Below, in pieces: positions 46,209 through 54,708 of a stretch of DNA of 64,000 bases; position 1 is the first letter of the stretch; each line of letters starts with the position of its first letter. The notes beneath the pieces are model-generated. The model was given only the letters and a program-made list of their open reading frames with translations. It ran no database searches and had not been told where the DNA came from. The stretch lies in assembly GCF_020520285.1 (NCBI RefSeq), contig NZ_CP084742.1, positions 868,001 through 932,000 of the forward strand. Reading direction: 5' to 3'. Made by a program: the position numbers and the translations under genes. Origin of the DNA: Pseudomonas sp. L5B5. GTDB taxonomy: Bacteria; Pseudomonadota; Gammaproteobacteria; Pseudomonadales; Pseudomonadaceae.

Positions 46209-48758
46209 TCAATAGGCCGAATCGCTGGCTGCCACGGCGTCTTCGCTGCTGGCAGTGCGTTTGCGCGAGGCCGGCTTGGCGCCTTGTTCGAAGTGCGCCT
46301 GGCGTTGCTGCAAGGCTTCGAGCAGGCCGAAGTCCTGCGGGAAGTCGTCCACCTGGATCGCGTGGTCGCCGTACTCCACATAACGGTCGAGCAGTTCGTC
46401 CTCGTCCTGGCTGATCAATTGCAGTTCCAGGGCCTTGCCCCGCCAGACGTTGAAGGCCTCGCGGGAGATCGGCAGCGGCCCCAGGGTGCCCTGCTTGACC
46501 GCCGGCTTGAGCCGCGCCTCGATCAGCTCCACCTGTGGCTGCAGGCGGAACGCCAGTTCGCCGTAGGCCAGCTTGTCGATGTCCGGTTGCGGGATGTAGG
46601 AGTCGGCCAGCAGGCGATCGCGGGTCGCACCCGGGGTCTGCACCAGTTCGGCGACATCGGCCAGCAAACGATCGCTGGGTTTGTGCTGGGGGATGCCGAA
46701 CGGGAAGCTCAGGCCACGAATGATCCGAGCCGCCGCCTTGGACGGATAGTTGTCCAGCACCTCGGCCAAGGCCTCATGGGCCCGCAGCAAGGCATCCTGG
46801 GCCGCCCAGTGCACCAGGGGCAGATCGGCCTGGGGGCGCCCGTCGTCCTCGAAGCGCTTGAACACGCAGGACAGGATGTACAGCTGGGACAGGATGTCGC
46901 CCAGGCGCCCGGTGATGCTTTCCTTGCGCTTGAGTGCTCCGCCCAGTACGCCCATGGAGATGTCCGAGACCAGGGCTAGCACCACCGACAGGCGCTGGAC
47001 TTGCCGGTAGTAAGGCGCCAGGGCCTTGTCCGTGTTGGCCGGAGCCTTGATCAGGCGCCCACCGGTAACGGCGTGCACGGCGGCGCGCACGGTATTGGCG
47101 AAAACGAAGCTGACATGGCCGAACATCGCGCTGTCGAAGTCTTCCAGGCCCTTGCGGCTGGTGTCGCGAGCCGCCTCCATCTCGCGGAACACATAGGGAT
47201 GGCAACGGATCAGCCCCTGGCCGTAGATGATCAGGCAGCGAGTCATGATGTTCGCGCCTTCCACGGTAATGGCGATCGGGCTTTGCTGGTAGGCGCGGGC
47301 CAGGAAGTTGTTGGGTCCCATGCAGATGCCCTTGCCCGCGACGATGTCCATGCCGTCGTTGACGATGATCCGCGCCCGCTCGGTGACGTGGTACTTGGCG
47401 ATGGCCGAGATCACCGACGGTTTTTCGCCAGCATCCAGCGAGGCCACCGAGACCCGCCGTACGGCATCACAGGCATACAGATGCCCGGACATGCGTGCCA
47501 GGGGTGCCTGGACCCCTTCGAACTTGCCGATGGGCAGGCCGAACTGCTTGCGCATCGCCGCATAGGCGGTGGTGCCGCGGACCGCGACCTTGCCCAGGCC
47601 GACGTTGGACGACGGCAGGGAAATCGCCCGCCCGGCTGCCAGGCATTCCATCAGCATGCGCCAGCCATTGCCGACCTGCGCCGCGCCGCCGATCACCCAC
47701 TCCAGGGGAATGAACACATCCTTGCCGGTGGTGGGGCCGTTCTGGAACACCGCGTTCAGCGGCCAGTGCCGGCGCCCGGTGTTCACCCCGGGATGGGTGG
47801 TGGGGATCAGTGCACAGGTGATGCCCAGGCTGCCTTTCTGGCCCAGCAGGCCGTCCGGGTCTTCGGCGCGAAATGCCAGGCCCAGTACCGTGGCGATGGG
47901 CCCAAGGGTGATATAGCGCTTGTCCCAGGTGACACGAAAGCCCAGGACTTCCTCGCCTTCGAACTGGCCCTTGCAGACCACGCCGGTATCGGGAATGGCC
48001 CCGGCGTCGGAGCCGGCATAGGGGCTGGTCAAGGCAAAGCACGGGATGTCTTCGCCACGGGCCAGGCGCGGCAGGTAGTGCTGGCGCTGGGCCTCGGTGC
48101 CGTAGTGCAGCAACAGTTCGGCCGGGCCCAGGGAGTTGGGCACCATCACCGAGATCGCCGCCGCCGAGCAGCGGGTGGAGAGTTTCATCACCACCTGGGA
48201 ATGGGCGTAGTGCGAGAAGCCCTTGCCGCCGTACTGCCTGGGAATGATCATCCCCAGGAAACCGGCGTCCTTGGTGTACTGCCAGGCCTTGGGCGACAGG
48301 TCCTGCCAGACCTGGGTGGTTTCCCAGTCGTTGGCCATGTCGCACAGGGTTTCCACTTCGTTGTCCATGAACGCCTGTTCCTCGGGGCTCAGGCTGGCCG
48401 GCGCGGCGCCCAACAGGCGCTTCCAGTCAGGCTTGCCGCTGAACAGCTCGGCATCCCACCACACGGTGCCCGACTCGATGGCCGCGCGCTCGGTATCGGA
48501 CATGGCCGGCATGATCTTGCGAAACATCGCCAGGGCCTTGCGGGTGAGCAAGGCGCGGCGCAGGGGCTTGACCGTCAACAACGCCGCCGGCAGCACCACC
48601 AGCAGCACACCCAGACTCAAGCCCAGGGTGCCCACCAGGCCCAGCAGGTACCCGGCCGCCAGCCAGACCAGGCCCGTGCCCAGCCACAGGGCTGCAGTCG
48701 CCTGTCGATAAGCCAGGGCCAACGCCGCGGCAACTCCCAACAATAACCAGACAATCAT
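46209..48758 (-). CDS. fadE: Acyl-CoA dehydrogenase FadE
   Basis: An 849-residue flavoprotein of the long FadE class (E. coli FadE is about 814). It has an N-terminal pair of hydrophobic segments (VWLLLGVAAALALAY and LVGTLGLSLGVLLVVLPAALL), then a dehydrogenase core with CFALTSPYAGSDAGAIPD and GIKGNGW-like substrate regions (EWVIGGAAQVGNGWRML). The C-terminal extra domain ends with a Lys/Arg-rich tail. It introduces the trans-2 double bond. A loose copy of the lipid-regulon motif lies 94 bp upstream; the reductase, MaoC, thiolase and fadD genes follow. Confidence 0.94.
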   Translation of the reverse strand: MIVWLLLGVAAALALAYRQATAALWLGTGLVWLAAGYLLGLVGTLGLSLGVLLVVLPAALLTVKPLRRALLTRKALAMFRKIMPAMSDTERAAIESGTVWWDAELFSGKPDWKRLLGAAPASLSPEEQAFMDNEVETLCDMANDWETTQVWQDLSPKAWQYTKDAGFLGMIIPRQYGGKGFSHYAHSQVVMKLSTRCSAAAISVMVPNSLGPAELLLHYGTEAQRQHYLPRLARGEDIPCFALTSPYAGSDAGAIPDTGVVCKGQFEGEEVLGFRVTWDKRYITLGPIATVLGLAFRAEDPDGLLGQKGSLGITCALIPTTHPGVNTGRRHWPLNAVFQNGPTTGKDVFIPLEWVIGGAAQVGNGWRMLMECLAAGRAISLPSSNVGLGKVAVRGTTAYAAMRKQFGLPIGKFEGVQAPLARMSGHLYACDAVRRVSVASLDAGEKPSVISAIAKYHVTERARIIVNDGMDIVAGKGICMGPNNFLARAYQQSPIAITVEGANIMTRCLIIYGQGLIRCHPYVFREMEAARDTSRKGLEDFDSAMFGHVSFVFANTVRAAVHAVTGGRLIKAPANTDKALAPYYRQVQRLSVVLALVSDISMGVLGGALKRKESITGRLGDILSQLYILSCVFKRFEDDGRPQADLPLVHWAAQDALLRAHEALAEVLDNYPSKAAARIIRGLSFPFGIPQHKPSDRLLADVAELVQTPGATRDRLLADSYIPQPDIDKLAYGELAFRLQPQVELIEARLKPAVKQGTLGPLPISREAFNVWRGKALELQLISQDEDELLDRYVEYGDHAIQVDDFPQDFGLLEALQQRQAHFEQGAKPASRKRTASSEDAVAASDSAY

Positions 48759-48851
48759 GGAATACCTCTCTTGTTCTAACGAGACAACTCCTTGGAGCCC
48801 GGGCGTTGTGCCGGCCCCTCGGAAACCACACTACAAAGGAACCAATCGCGT

Positions 48852-48869
48852 TTCAAATTTTATTTTGAA
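48852..48869. promoter_or_regulatory. Lipid-regulon motif, site E (fadE promoter, loose)
   Basis: TTCAAATTTTATTTTGAA is a near-perfect inverted repeat whose half-sites (TTCAAA-N6-TTTGAA on the other strand) have the same spacing as sites A-D, but the central TGTT is not kept. It lies 94 bp upstream of the fadE start. Confidence 0.4.
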
Positions 48870-48967
48870 ATTTTTATTTAAGGCGTTCGAGCAAAACAAA
48901 ATGGCTGAACAAAGTCAGCCCGGAGTGTCGGAACATGATTTGAAACAGGCTCAGTAGCGGCCTGTTC

Positions 48968-49009
48968 AGCCAACGGCAGCAACCCAGTCTTCGGGCAGTG
49001 CCGTTGGCT
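48968..49009 (-). terminator. Hairpin downstream of FadL-type gene
   Basis: AGCCAACGGCA and TGCCGTTGGCT pair over an 11-bp stem with a 20-nt loop, just after the porin stop. The U-tract is absent. Confidence 0.45.
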
Positions 49010-49026
49010 CTCGCAGCGTGTGGACC

Positions 49027-50469
49027 TTAGAAGTGATAGGTCGCGGACAGGCTCACTACCTCGCCCTTGGCATTGACCTTGCCGTCCAGTCGCGAGGCAC
49101 CAAGACGATCCACGTTCTGAGTCTTGATCTTGGCTTCCTTGACGAATTGCCGTGAGTAGGCGCCGTCGATGGTCAGGCCTGGGATGGCCTTGATGTCGTA
49201 ACCAAAACCCAACGAAGTGAACCAGCGATCGTTGTCCGGGATCCGCGGGTCGCGGGTCGAATTCCGAGTAGGCGTCTGGTCGAACGCAACACCGGCACGC
49301 AGTGTCAACTGGTCGGTGAACCGGTAGTCACCACCCAGCGAGTACATCATGGAGTCTTTATATTTATATGGTATGGCCACGAGGGTGTTGCCATCGGACT
49401 TGAGGGTCAGGTCCTTGAACGATGACCATTGGGTCCAGAGCATGCTGGCGCCCAGGGTGAAACGGTCATCGAACACATGGACCCAGTCCAGGCCGACAGT
49501 CGCCGGGATATCCAGCTGGGCGGTGGCGTTGGCTCCACCTGGATTGAGCTTCAGGCCGGGATAGGCCAGCTCCACCAAGGTCTCACCATTGGGCCCGGCC
49601 GGTTGGGTCATGTACTGCATGCCCACGGCATCGGCATAGATGTTGTACTTGCCCTCCATCTTGTTCTTGATCTTGGCGTGATAGTTCAGGCCCAGGGTAT
49701 CGCGGTCCGTGGGTTTCCAGACCACGCCGGTGAACCAGCCAACCGAGGTGTTATCCACCTTGACCCGCATCAGGTTCGCACCGACCCCTGATGGAATATT
49801 CGAGCCAATATTTGGAGACACGGCAGCCGCGGCAGTCAGGTTGAGGTTCTGGCTGACGAAGCCCTTGCTGTGCTGGACAATAACGCCGGCGCCCAGGGAG
49901 AAATCGTCCCGAACCTTGAACGACACCGAGCCGGTCAGGCCCACGGTTTCGATCTTGGTATCGACCGCGAAATCACGGATCTTGGAGTTGTTCTGGTCCC
50001 AGGTGCTGCGCATGCCCATGGGCACCACCTGGCTGAGACCGAAGGCGAACCGATCATTGATCGGCATCACCATGAAACCTGTTGGCAACCAGGCGGTGAA
50101 GCCACCCTGGCCACCGTTGCCATCCAGGGGCGCCGGGGCACTTGGTACACCGTTTCCATCCACCGGCATGATGGTTGCCGGATTGCCCTGGTAATCGAAG
50201 GCATCGCCTTTGTACTTCATCTTGATGCGGGCATAGTCGACCGTCATCTGTGCCACGTTCTGATCGATGAACGCCATCGCCGCCGGGTTGTTGAACGCCG
50301 CGCTGGGATCATTCTTGAACAGCGAACCACCACCAAAAGCCCGGCCCCACCCTGGAGCACCATAGGTGGGCGTGGAGAAGCCACCTGCCTGCACGGTCTC
50401 GATAGCGCCGAAACTCCCCAATATGGCCAGTGCTACTGCGGCCCGCAGCTGTTGTTTCTTATTATCCAT
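49027..50469 (-). CDS. FadL/OmpP1-type outer membrane transporter
   Basis: 480 residues with a signal peptide ending ETVQA and a mature N-terminus GGFSTPTYGAPGWGRAFGGGS. It has the FadL hatch-region signature NDPSAAFNNPAAMAF, many amphipathic strands and a terminal phenylalanine (SATYHF) for Bam-dependent insertion. It takes up long-chain fatty acids or hydrophobic hydrocarbons such as alkanes. Position between the fadE block and the PraB/AlkB genes fits hydrocarbon import. It is on the same strand as the PraB-like genes, 122 bp downstream of them. Confidence 0.9.
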   Translation of the reverse strand: MDNKKQQLRAAVALAILGSFGAIETVQAGGFSTPTYGAPGWGRAFGGGSLFKNDPSAAFNNPAAMAFIDQNVAQMTVDYARIKMKYKGDAFDYQGNPATIMPVDGNGVPSAPAPLDGNGGQGGFTAWLPTGFMVMPINDRFAFGLSQVVPMGMRSTWDQNNSKIRDFAVDTKIETVGLTGSVSFKVRDDFSLGAGVIVQHSKGFVSQNLNLTAAAAVSPNIGSNIPSGVGANLMRVKVDNTSVGWFTGVVWKPTDRDTLGLNYHAKIKNKMEGKYNIYADAVGMQYMTQPAGPNGETLVELAYPGLKLNPGGANATAQLDIPATVGLDWVHVFDDRFTLGASMLWTQWSSFKDLTLKSDGNTLVAIPYKYKDSMMYSLGGDYRFTDQLTLRAGVAFDQTPTRNSTRDPRIPDNDRWFTSLGFGYDIKAIPGLTIDGAYSRQFVKEAKIKTQNVDRLGASRLDGKVNAKGEVVSLSATYHF

Positions 50470-50529
50470 GCCCCACTCCTTATTATTATCGATAGCAACC
50501 GACGCTGCAGGGCGGCCCTTGTCTGCAGA

Positions 50530-50551
50530 TCACCGCCTCTTGCGAGGCGGT
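50530..50551. terminator. Hairpin between PraB-like and FadL-type genes
   Basis: CACCGCCTC-TTGC-GAGGCGGTG is a perfect 9-bp stem 41 bp past the PraB-like gene stop and 61 bp before the porin start. There is no clear U-tract. Confidence 0.5.
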
Positions 50552-50591
50552 GTCCTTCAGCGGGTGATCAGCCCTTGGTTCCAGGCAATGC

Positions 50592-51098
50592 TTAAATCAC
50601 TTTCGCTTTTGGCGACGGCTTGGCGTTCAGGACATCGACGGTGCAACCACCGGCCAGGGACTGAGGCGAGCTCAGGCTGATGGCGTTGGTGGAGTTGCTC
50701 CAGGCCACGTTGATAGTGGTCGGGCCGCAGTTGGTGGCCGGGAAGAACGAGATGCTGTAGCCGACGTTGGTCACGGTACCTGCGGTAGTCGAGGAGGCGC
50801 TCAGGAGCCATGGCAAGCCGGTGATCTTGGGCAAGTTGCACAGTGCATTGCTGCCACTGACAGTCGCCCCCGTGATGCTGGCCACGCCGTTGTTGATGGT
50901 GCCGCTGAAGTTGATATCGCAGGTTACAGCTGCGCCAAACGACGAAGGCGAACGTACGGTGAGGCTGCCACCCGGAGTGGTGAAGTTGCCGCTCGTGGCT
51001 CCGCTATCGAAAACGATGCTGGCAGCGTTCGCCATGGAGGCAGCGCCCAGGCAGGTGAAAAGAGCAGTAGCGGACACGAGAGTTTTGATGCCTTTCAT
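50592..51098 (-). CDS. praB: PraB-like alkane oxidation activator protein, copy 1
   Basis: 168 residues with a signal peptide (TALFTCLGAASMANA) and a beta-rich, Ser/Thr/Gly/Asn-rich secreted domain with four cysteines. I recognise it as the PraB family, secreted proteins tied to hydrocarbon assimilation in P. aeruginosa; the biochemical role is unclear (possibly surface or emulsifying). The pattern C-x-I-x-x-SG, LPW, NCGPTT, W-x-N and GGCTV is shared with the next gene upstream, so the two are paralogues. It lies beside alkB and a FadL porin. Confidence 0.75.
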   Translation of the reverse strand: MKGIKTLVSATALFTCLGAASMANAASIVFDSGATSGNFTTPGGSLTVRSPSSFGAAVTCDINFSGTINNGVASITGATVSGSNALCNLPKITGLPWLLSASSTTAGTVTNVGYSISFFPATNCGPTTINVAWSNSTNAISLSSPQSLAGGCTVDVLNAKPSPKAKVI

Positions 51099-51232
51099 TG
51101 TTGTTTTTCCTCACATGTATGGCGATTTATTCGCCGGGGGTTAATGGCCCTGAACGAGATGACACGGAGAACAACGACCGAGCTTCCCTTTCCAGCCAAA
51201 TCTTAAATTCGCTTTATGTGCAGACCGCTAGT

Positions 51233-51724
51233 TCAGGGCGCTACCCGGAATGTGGGTGGCATCTGGATCGACACAGTCTTGATGGTGCAACCACCGTCGA
51301 GGCTGACCTGGGTCGCTTCGAGCTTGCCGGTGGTGTTGTTCCAGCTGCCTTCGGCGGTGGTCGGGCCACAGTCGCCGCCCACCAGGGGCGCGTGCACGGT
51401 GACCTGGATGCCTGACATGGCGCCGCTGGTTTCATTCTTGGCGACCAGCTTCCAGGGCAAGTGCGTGGCCTCGACCTGGCCACACTTGAGCCCGCCGCTG
51501 AAATCGACTTTGTCGACGCTGGCGTAGCTGCCGTCGGGGCTGACCTTGCCACTGACCTGGATGGTGCAGTCGGCATTGATGATGCTCTTGGCGAAGCTGA
51601 TGGGGCCCTTGGCGGTGAATTCGGTATTGGCCGGTTCGATGCGCGCGGCCTCTGCCGCATTCATCAACGACACTCCCACCAGGACGATGAACAGACGAGC
51701 GGCGAATAGAGGTGAGATAGGCAT
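51233..51724 (-). CDS. PraB-like secreted protein, copy 2
   Basis: 163 residues with a signal peptide (FIVLVGVSLMNAAEA). The mature part has the same framework as its neighbour: ADCTIQVSGKV, a cysteine in GLKCGQVE, HLPWKLVA, DCGPTT, SWNNTTG and LDGGCTIKTV. Sequence identity is low but cysteine spacing is kept, so this is an old duplication. It is 134 bp upstream of copy 1 and 156 bp downstream of alkB on the same strand. Confidence 0.75.
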   Translation of the reverse strand: MPISPLFAARLFIVLVGVSLMNAAEAARIEPANTEFTAKGPISFAKSIINADCTIQVSGKVSPDGSYASVDKVDFSGGLKCGQVEATHLPWKLVAKNETSGAMSGIQVTVHAPLVGGDCGPTTAEGSWNNTTGKLEATQVSLDGGCTIKTVSIQMPPTFRVAP

Positions 51725-51880
51725 CCGTGACTTCCTTACAGTTGCTTATTGTTGTTGTCGGTCAACATGTTCAAGGACTTCTGTCTTGCTCTGCTCACCG
51801 TTCAAGAGGGCGAATCGCGGGCGAACGCTACCGGTTCACGAGCACTTGAAGTGGTGAGCAGCACAACCGTGGAGCGGTTC

Positions 51881-53158
51881 TCAATCTGTTGCGTTGAAGC
51901 CGTATTGCTTGAGCAGCTCGGCGCGCTTGGCCGGATGGATGTTGGCCAGCCGCACATCACCCGAGTAGTGGGCCAGCACCCGATGATCCATCAGCCGACG
52001 CCAGAGGAACGGCACATAGGCCCAGACGATCATGGTGGCGTAGCCGTAGGGCAACTGTGGCGATTCGTCGAAGTGCCGCAGGGCCTGGTACGACCGGGTC
52101 GGGTTGGCATGGTGATCCGAATGCCGCTGCAGCTGGAACAGGAAGATGTTGGTAACGATCCGGTTGCTGTTCCAGGAGTGGCGTGGCGAGCAACGCTCGT
52201 AGCGACCATTGGCTTGCTTCTGGCGCAGCAGGCCGTAGTGCTCGACATAGTTCACCACTTCCAGCAGTGAGAAGCCGTAGATGCCCTGGATCAACAGGAA
52301 GGGAATCACTGCGGCACCGAGCCAGGCGATCAATACCCCCCACAACACCAGGCTGTAGGCCCAGGAGCTGAGAACGGTGTTCTTCCAGTGCAGGGTCGGC
52401 AAGCCCAGCTTGTGCAGGCGCTCGCTTTCCAGGTGCCAGGCCGAGCGCAGGCTGAGCCATACGGTGCGTGGCAGGAAGCTCCAGAATGACTCGCCCAGGC
52501 GTGAACTGGCAGGGTCTTCCGGCGTGGCCACACGAACGTGGTGCCCACGGTTGTGCTCGACGAAGAAGTGTCCGTAGAAGGTCGAGGCCAATGACAGCTT
52601 GGCCAGGAACTTGGCCATCGGCCGGTTCTTGTGTCCCAGTTCATGGGCGATGTTGATGGCGATGCCGGTGGCCGCACCCGTAGACATGGCCATGCCGATG
52701 TAGGTGAACCACCCCACGCTGCCGTGCAGTTGCGAGCGCTCGGTAAGGAACGCGGCGAAACTCGCCAGGCTGCCATGCAGGTGCAATTGTTCGCTCAGCT
52801 GGACCAGGCCGCCCGCGATGATCCAGTCCACACCGTGGATTGCCATCCAGGCGGTGAAGATCAGGGACACGACCGAGAGCACCGCACAGCTGTAGACGAT
52901 AAAGCGGTAGTAGGGTTGTTTTTCCAGATCCGGAACGGCGGATTCGGGCGGGTTGCTGGTGTCCTCGCCGATCAGGCCGTCGATCAGGGGGATCAGGCCG
53001 AAGATCACCAGCACTCCGGTCCACCAGAACACCTGAACACCGGTGGCGAGCGCGAAGAGCCCGGCCAGCAGAGGAGTGATCATCGGCAGGGTGCCGAGCC
53101 ACCACAGGTGACGCTTGCCATCGGTCCAGACTTGAGGTGCTGCCACGGAAACATTCAT
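51881..53158 (-). CDS. alkB: Alkane 1-monooxygenase AlkB
   Basis: A 425-residue integral-membrane di-iron hydroxylase that oxidises the terminal methyl of n-alkanes. The histidine boxes are HELGHK (172-177), EHNRGHH (201-207), QRHSDHH (344-350) and the alkane-hydroxylase-specific HYG in NYVEHYG (307-309), with about six membrane helices. Length is typical. Electron supply needs a rubredoxin and its reductase; neither is encoded in this window. Motif site D lies 150 bp upstream of the start. Confidence 0.95.
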   Translation of the reverse strand: MNVSVAAPQVWTDGKRHLWWLGTLPMITPLLAGLFALATGVQVFWWTGVLVIFGLIPLIDGLIGEDTSNPPESAVPDLEKQPYYRFIVYSCAVLSVVSLIFTAWMAIHGVDWIIAGGLVQLSEQLHLHGSLASFAAFLTERSQLHGSVGWFTYIGMAMSTGAATGIAINIAHELGHKNRPMAKFLAKLSLASTFYGHFFVEHNRGHHVRVATPEDPASSRLGESFWSFLPRTVWLSLRSAWHLESERLHKLGLPTLHWKNTVLSSWAYSLVLWGVLIAWLGAAVIPFLLIQGIYGFSLLEVVNYVEHYGLLRQKQANGRYERCSPRHSWNSNRIVTNIFLFQLQRHSDHHANPTRSYQALRHFDESPQLPYGYATMIVWAYVPFLWRRLMDHRVLAHYSGDVRLANIHPAKRAELLKQYGFNATD

Positions 53159-53307
53159 GGCAGCCTCCGCAGGATGGCAGTCGGCAGGGATGCTATAAAG
53201 GAAAGCGCGAAGGCGCTGCCCAAAGCGTGAATGAATGAAGAAGCAGAAGCGTGAAATGGCGGTATTTTCATTATTTTAACCACTCAATTGCACTTTCAAA
53301 AAAAACA

Positions 53308-53325
53308 TTCAAAACATTTTTTTAA
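53308..53325. promoter_or_regulatory. Lipid-regulon motif, site D (alkB promoter)
   Basis: Minus-strand TTAAAAAAATGTTTTGAA, 150 bp upstream of alkB. It keeps the TGTTTT core and both half-sites of sites A-C. It lies within a 100-bp AT-rich patch. Confidence 0.55.
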
Positions 53326-53452
53326 AATAAATAGCGCGAATTCGATAGCTCGTCAACTATTTTTTCAGCTCGTTTTGAATGTCGCCCGTAAAGCAGTTAC
53401 AGCTGCTGCCAGAGTCGTCACCAAGCCCCCGAAGGCGCCCCGCACAACGCCC

Positions 53453-54448
53453 CTAGCCTGCCCGTGATGCCGCGAACGGCGGGTGCAGCACCGTGGCGCT
53501 GCGTTGTGGCGTGGCCTGGGACGCAACCTGGTCGATCATGGCCACCACCGGTTCCACCGCGCTGATGGGCAGCATGTGCCCGCGACCTTGAATGATCTTC
53601 AACAACAGCCCCGGCACCTTGCCGGCCATCGACTCACCATGGCGTCGATGGTTGAGCACCTGATCCCTGGAACCATAGATCAGGCCCACCGGCAGCCTCA
53701 GGCTGGGGTAGAGCTTGACCATGCCGGGCAAGGCCCGATTGACCACGGCGATCTCGCTCGAGGCGTTGTAGAAGTTGTTCGAGCGCATGCCCAGCAAACC
53801 GCCGCCACGCACCTCGAAGTCTTCGGGCACCGGATCCGGGGCGAACACCGCCTTGACCAGCTTGTGCCGACCCAGCATGGCCATGGGTGCTGCCAGCGTC
53901 AGCGCCATCCAGCGACGCAGCAGGGCCGGGCGCACACCAAGGGACAGGAACACCAGGGGCAGCATGCGCTGGGGATGGGTCAACGGCGCCACCAGGATCA
54001 GGCCGGACACCGACTGCGGATGATTCAGCGCCAGGGACAAGGCAATGGCGCCTCCCAGTGAATGCCCGAGCACCAAGGGCTGGTTCAAGTCCAGGGCACG
54101 GATGAATTTGGCAATCAGGCTGGCCTGGGCCGGCAGGTCCGCCGGCGCCCCGCGACCGCGAGTGGAGTAACCGGAGCCGGGGCGGTCCAGGGTGATGACC
54201 CGGTAGCGGTCACGCAGCTGCGGCGCCAGGGAATGGGTCAGGTTGCGCCCACAGCCGGACAGGCCATGGATCATCACCAGCGCAGGCCCCCTGCCCTCGT
54301 CGGTGTAATGCAGGCGTTCGCCACCCACCTCGAGGAAACGCCCATTGATCGGCACCTGGCTTTCGATTCGGCGGTTGATGCGAAAGCTCACCATCCAGAG
54401 CACCGCACTGACTACCAGGAAAATCGCCGCCGCTATCAGCCAATCCAT
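53453..54448 (-). CDS. Membrane-anchored alpha/beta hydrolase
   Basis: 331 residues. An N-terminal helix (MDWLIAAAIFLVVSAVLWMVSF) anchors an alpha/beta hydrolase: oxyanion segment MIHGLSGCGRN, nucleophile elbow LGHSLGGAIAL (Ser), acid in YGSRDQVL, and His in QGRGHMLP. It is esterase/lipase-like. GAGGGG lies 8 nt before the ATG at 54448; the frame continues to 54580 without need. It is divergent from the Baeyer-Villiger-type monooxygenase, whose ester products it could hydrolyse. Confidence 0.87.
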   Translation of the reverse strand: MDWLIAAAIFLVVSAVLWMVSFRINRRIESQVPINGRFLEVGGERLHYTDEGRGPALVMIHGLSGCGRNLTHSLAPQLRDRYRVITLDRPGSGYSTRGRGAPADLPAQASLIAKFIRALDLNQPLVLGHSLGGAIALSLALNHPQSVSGLILVAPLTHPQRMLPLVFLSLGVRPALLRRWMALTLAAPMAMLGRHKLVKAVFAPDPVPEDFEVRGGGLLGMRSNNFYNASSEIAVVNRALPGMVKLYPSLRLPVGLIYGSRDQVLNHRRHGESMAGKVPGLLLKIIQGRGHMLPISAVEPVVAMIDQVASQATPQRSATVLHPPFAASRAG

Positions 54449-54619
54449 GATCCGCCCCCTCGAACTGCCCCGCGCCACCCTCGGATCGGAATGATCCGGC
54501 TGGCTTGCCGTCCTGGCCTGGTATCGCCGATGGCGCTTCACCCCGAGTCCGAGTGAGCCCCGCAAATCCACAGGCGACAAGCGCAGGTGACATTTTCAGG
54601 TGATTTATTTAAATTAATT

Positions 54620-54637
54620 TTTAAAACATTATTTTAA
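54620..54637. promoter_or_regulatory. Lipid-regulon motif, site C (monooxygenase/hydrolase divergent promoter)
   Basis: Minus-strand TTAAAATAATGTTTTAAA, 72 bp before the monooxygenase start and 172 bp before the hydrolase start. It matches site B at 15 of 18 positions. Confidence 0.6.
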
Positions 54638-54708
54638 ATTGTGCAATCCTGAGTTTTCATTCACTGACGAAAGTCACCCCAAGCGTCATAACAATCGAGG
54701 TACACACC

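Noticed and set aside
47001..48746. 581-residue plus-strand frame opposite fadE
   Set aside because: Shadow frame; fadE on the other strand has full motifs.
48757..48957. Short plus-strand frame across the fadE promoter
   Set aside because: It runs through the AT-rich operator region, lacks a ribosome site and has no family resemblance.
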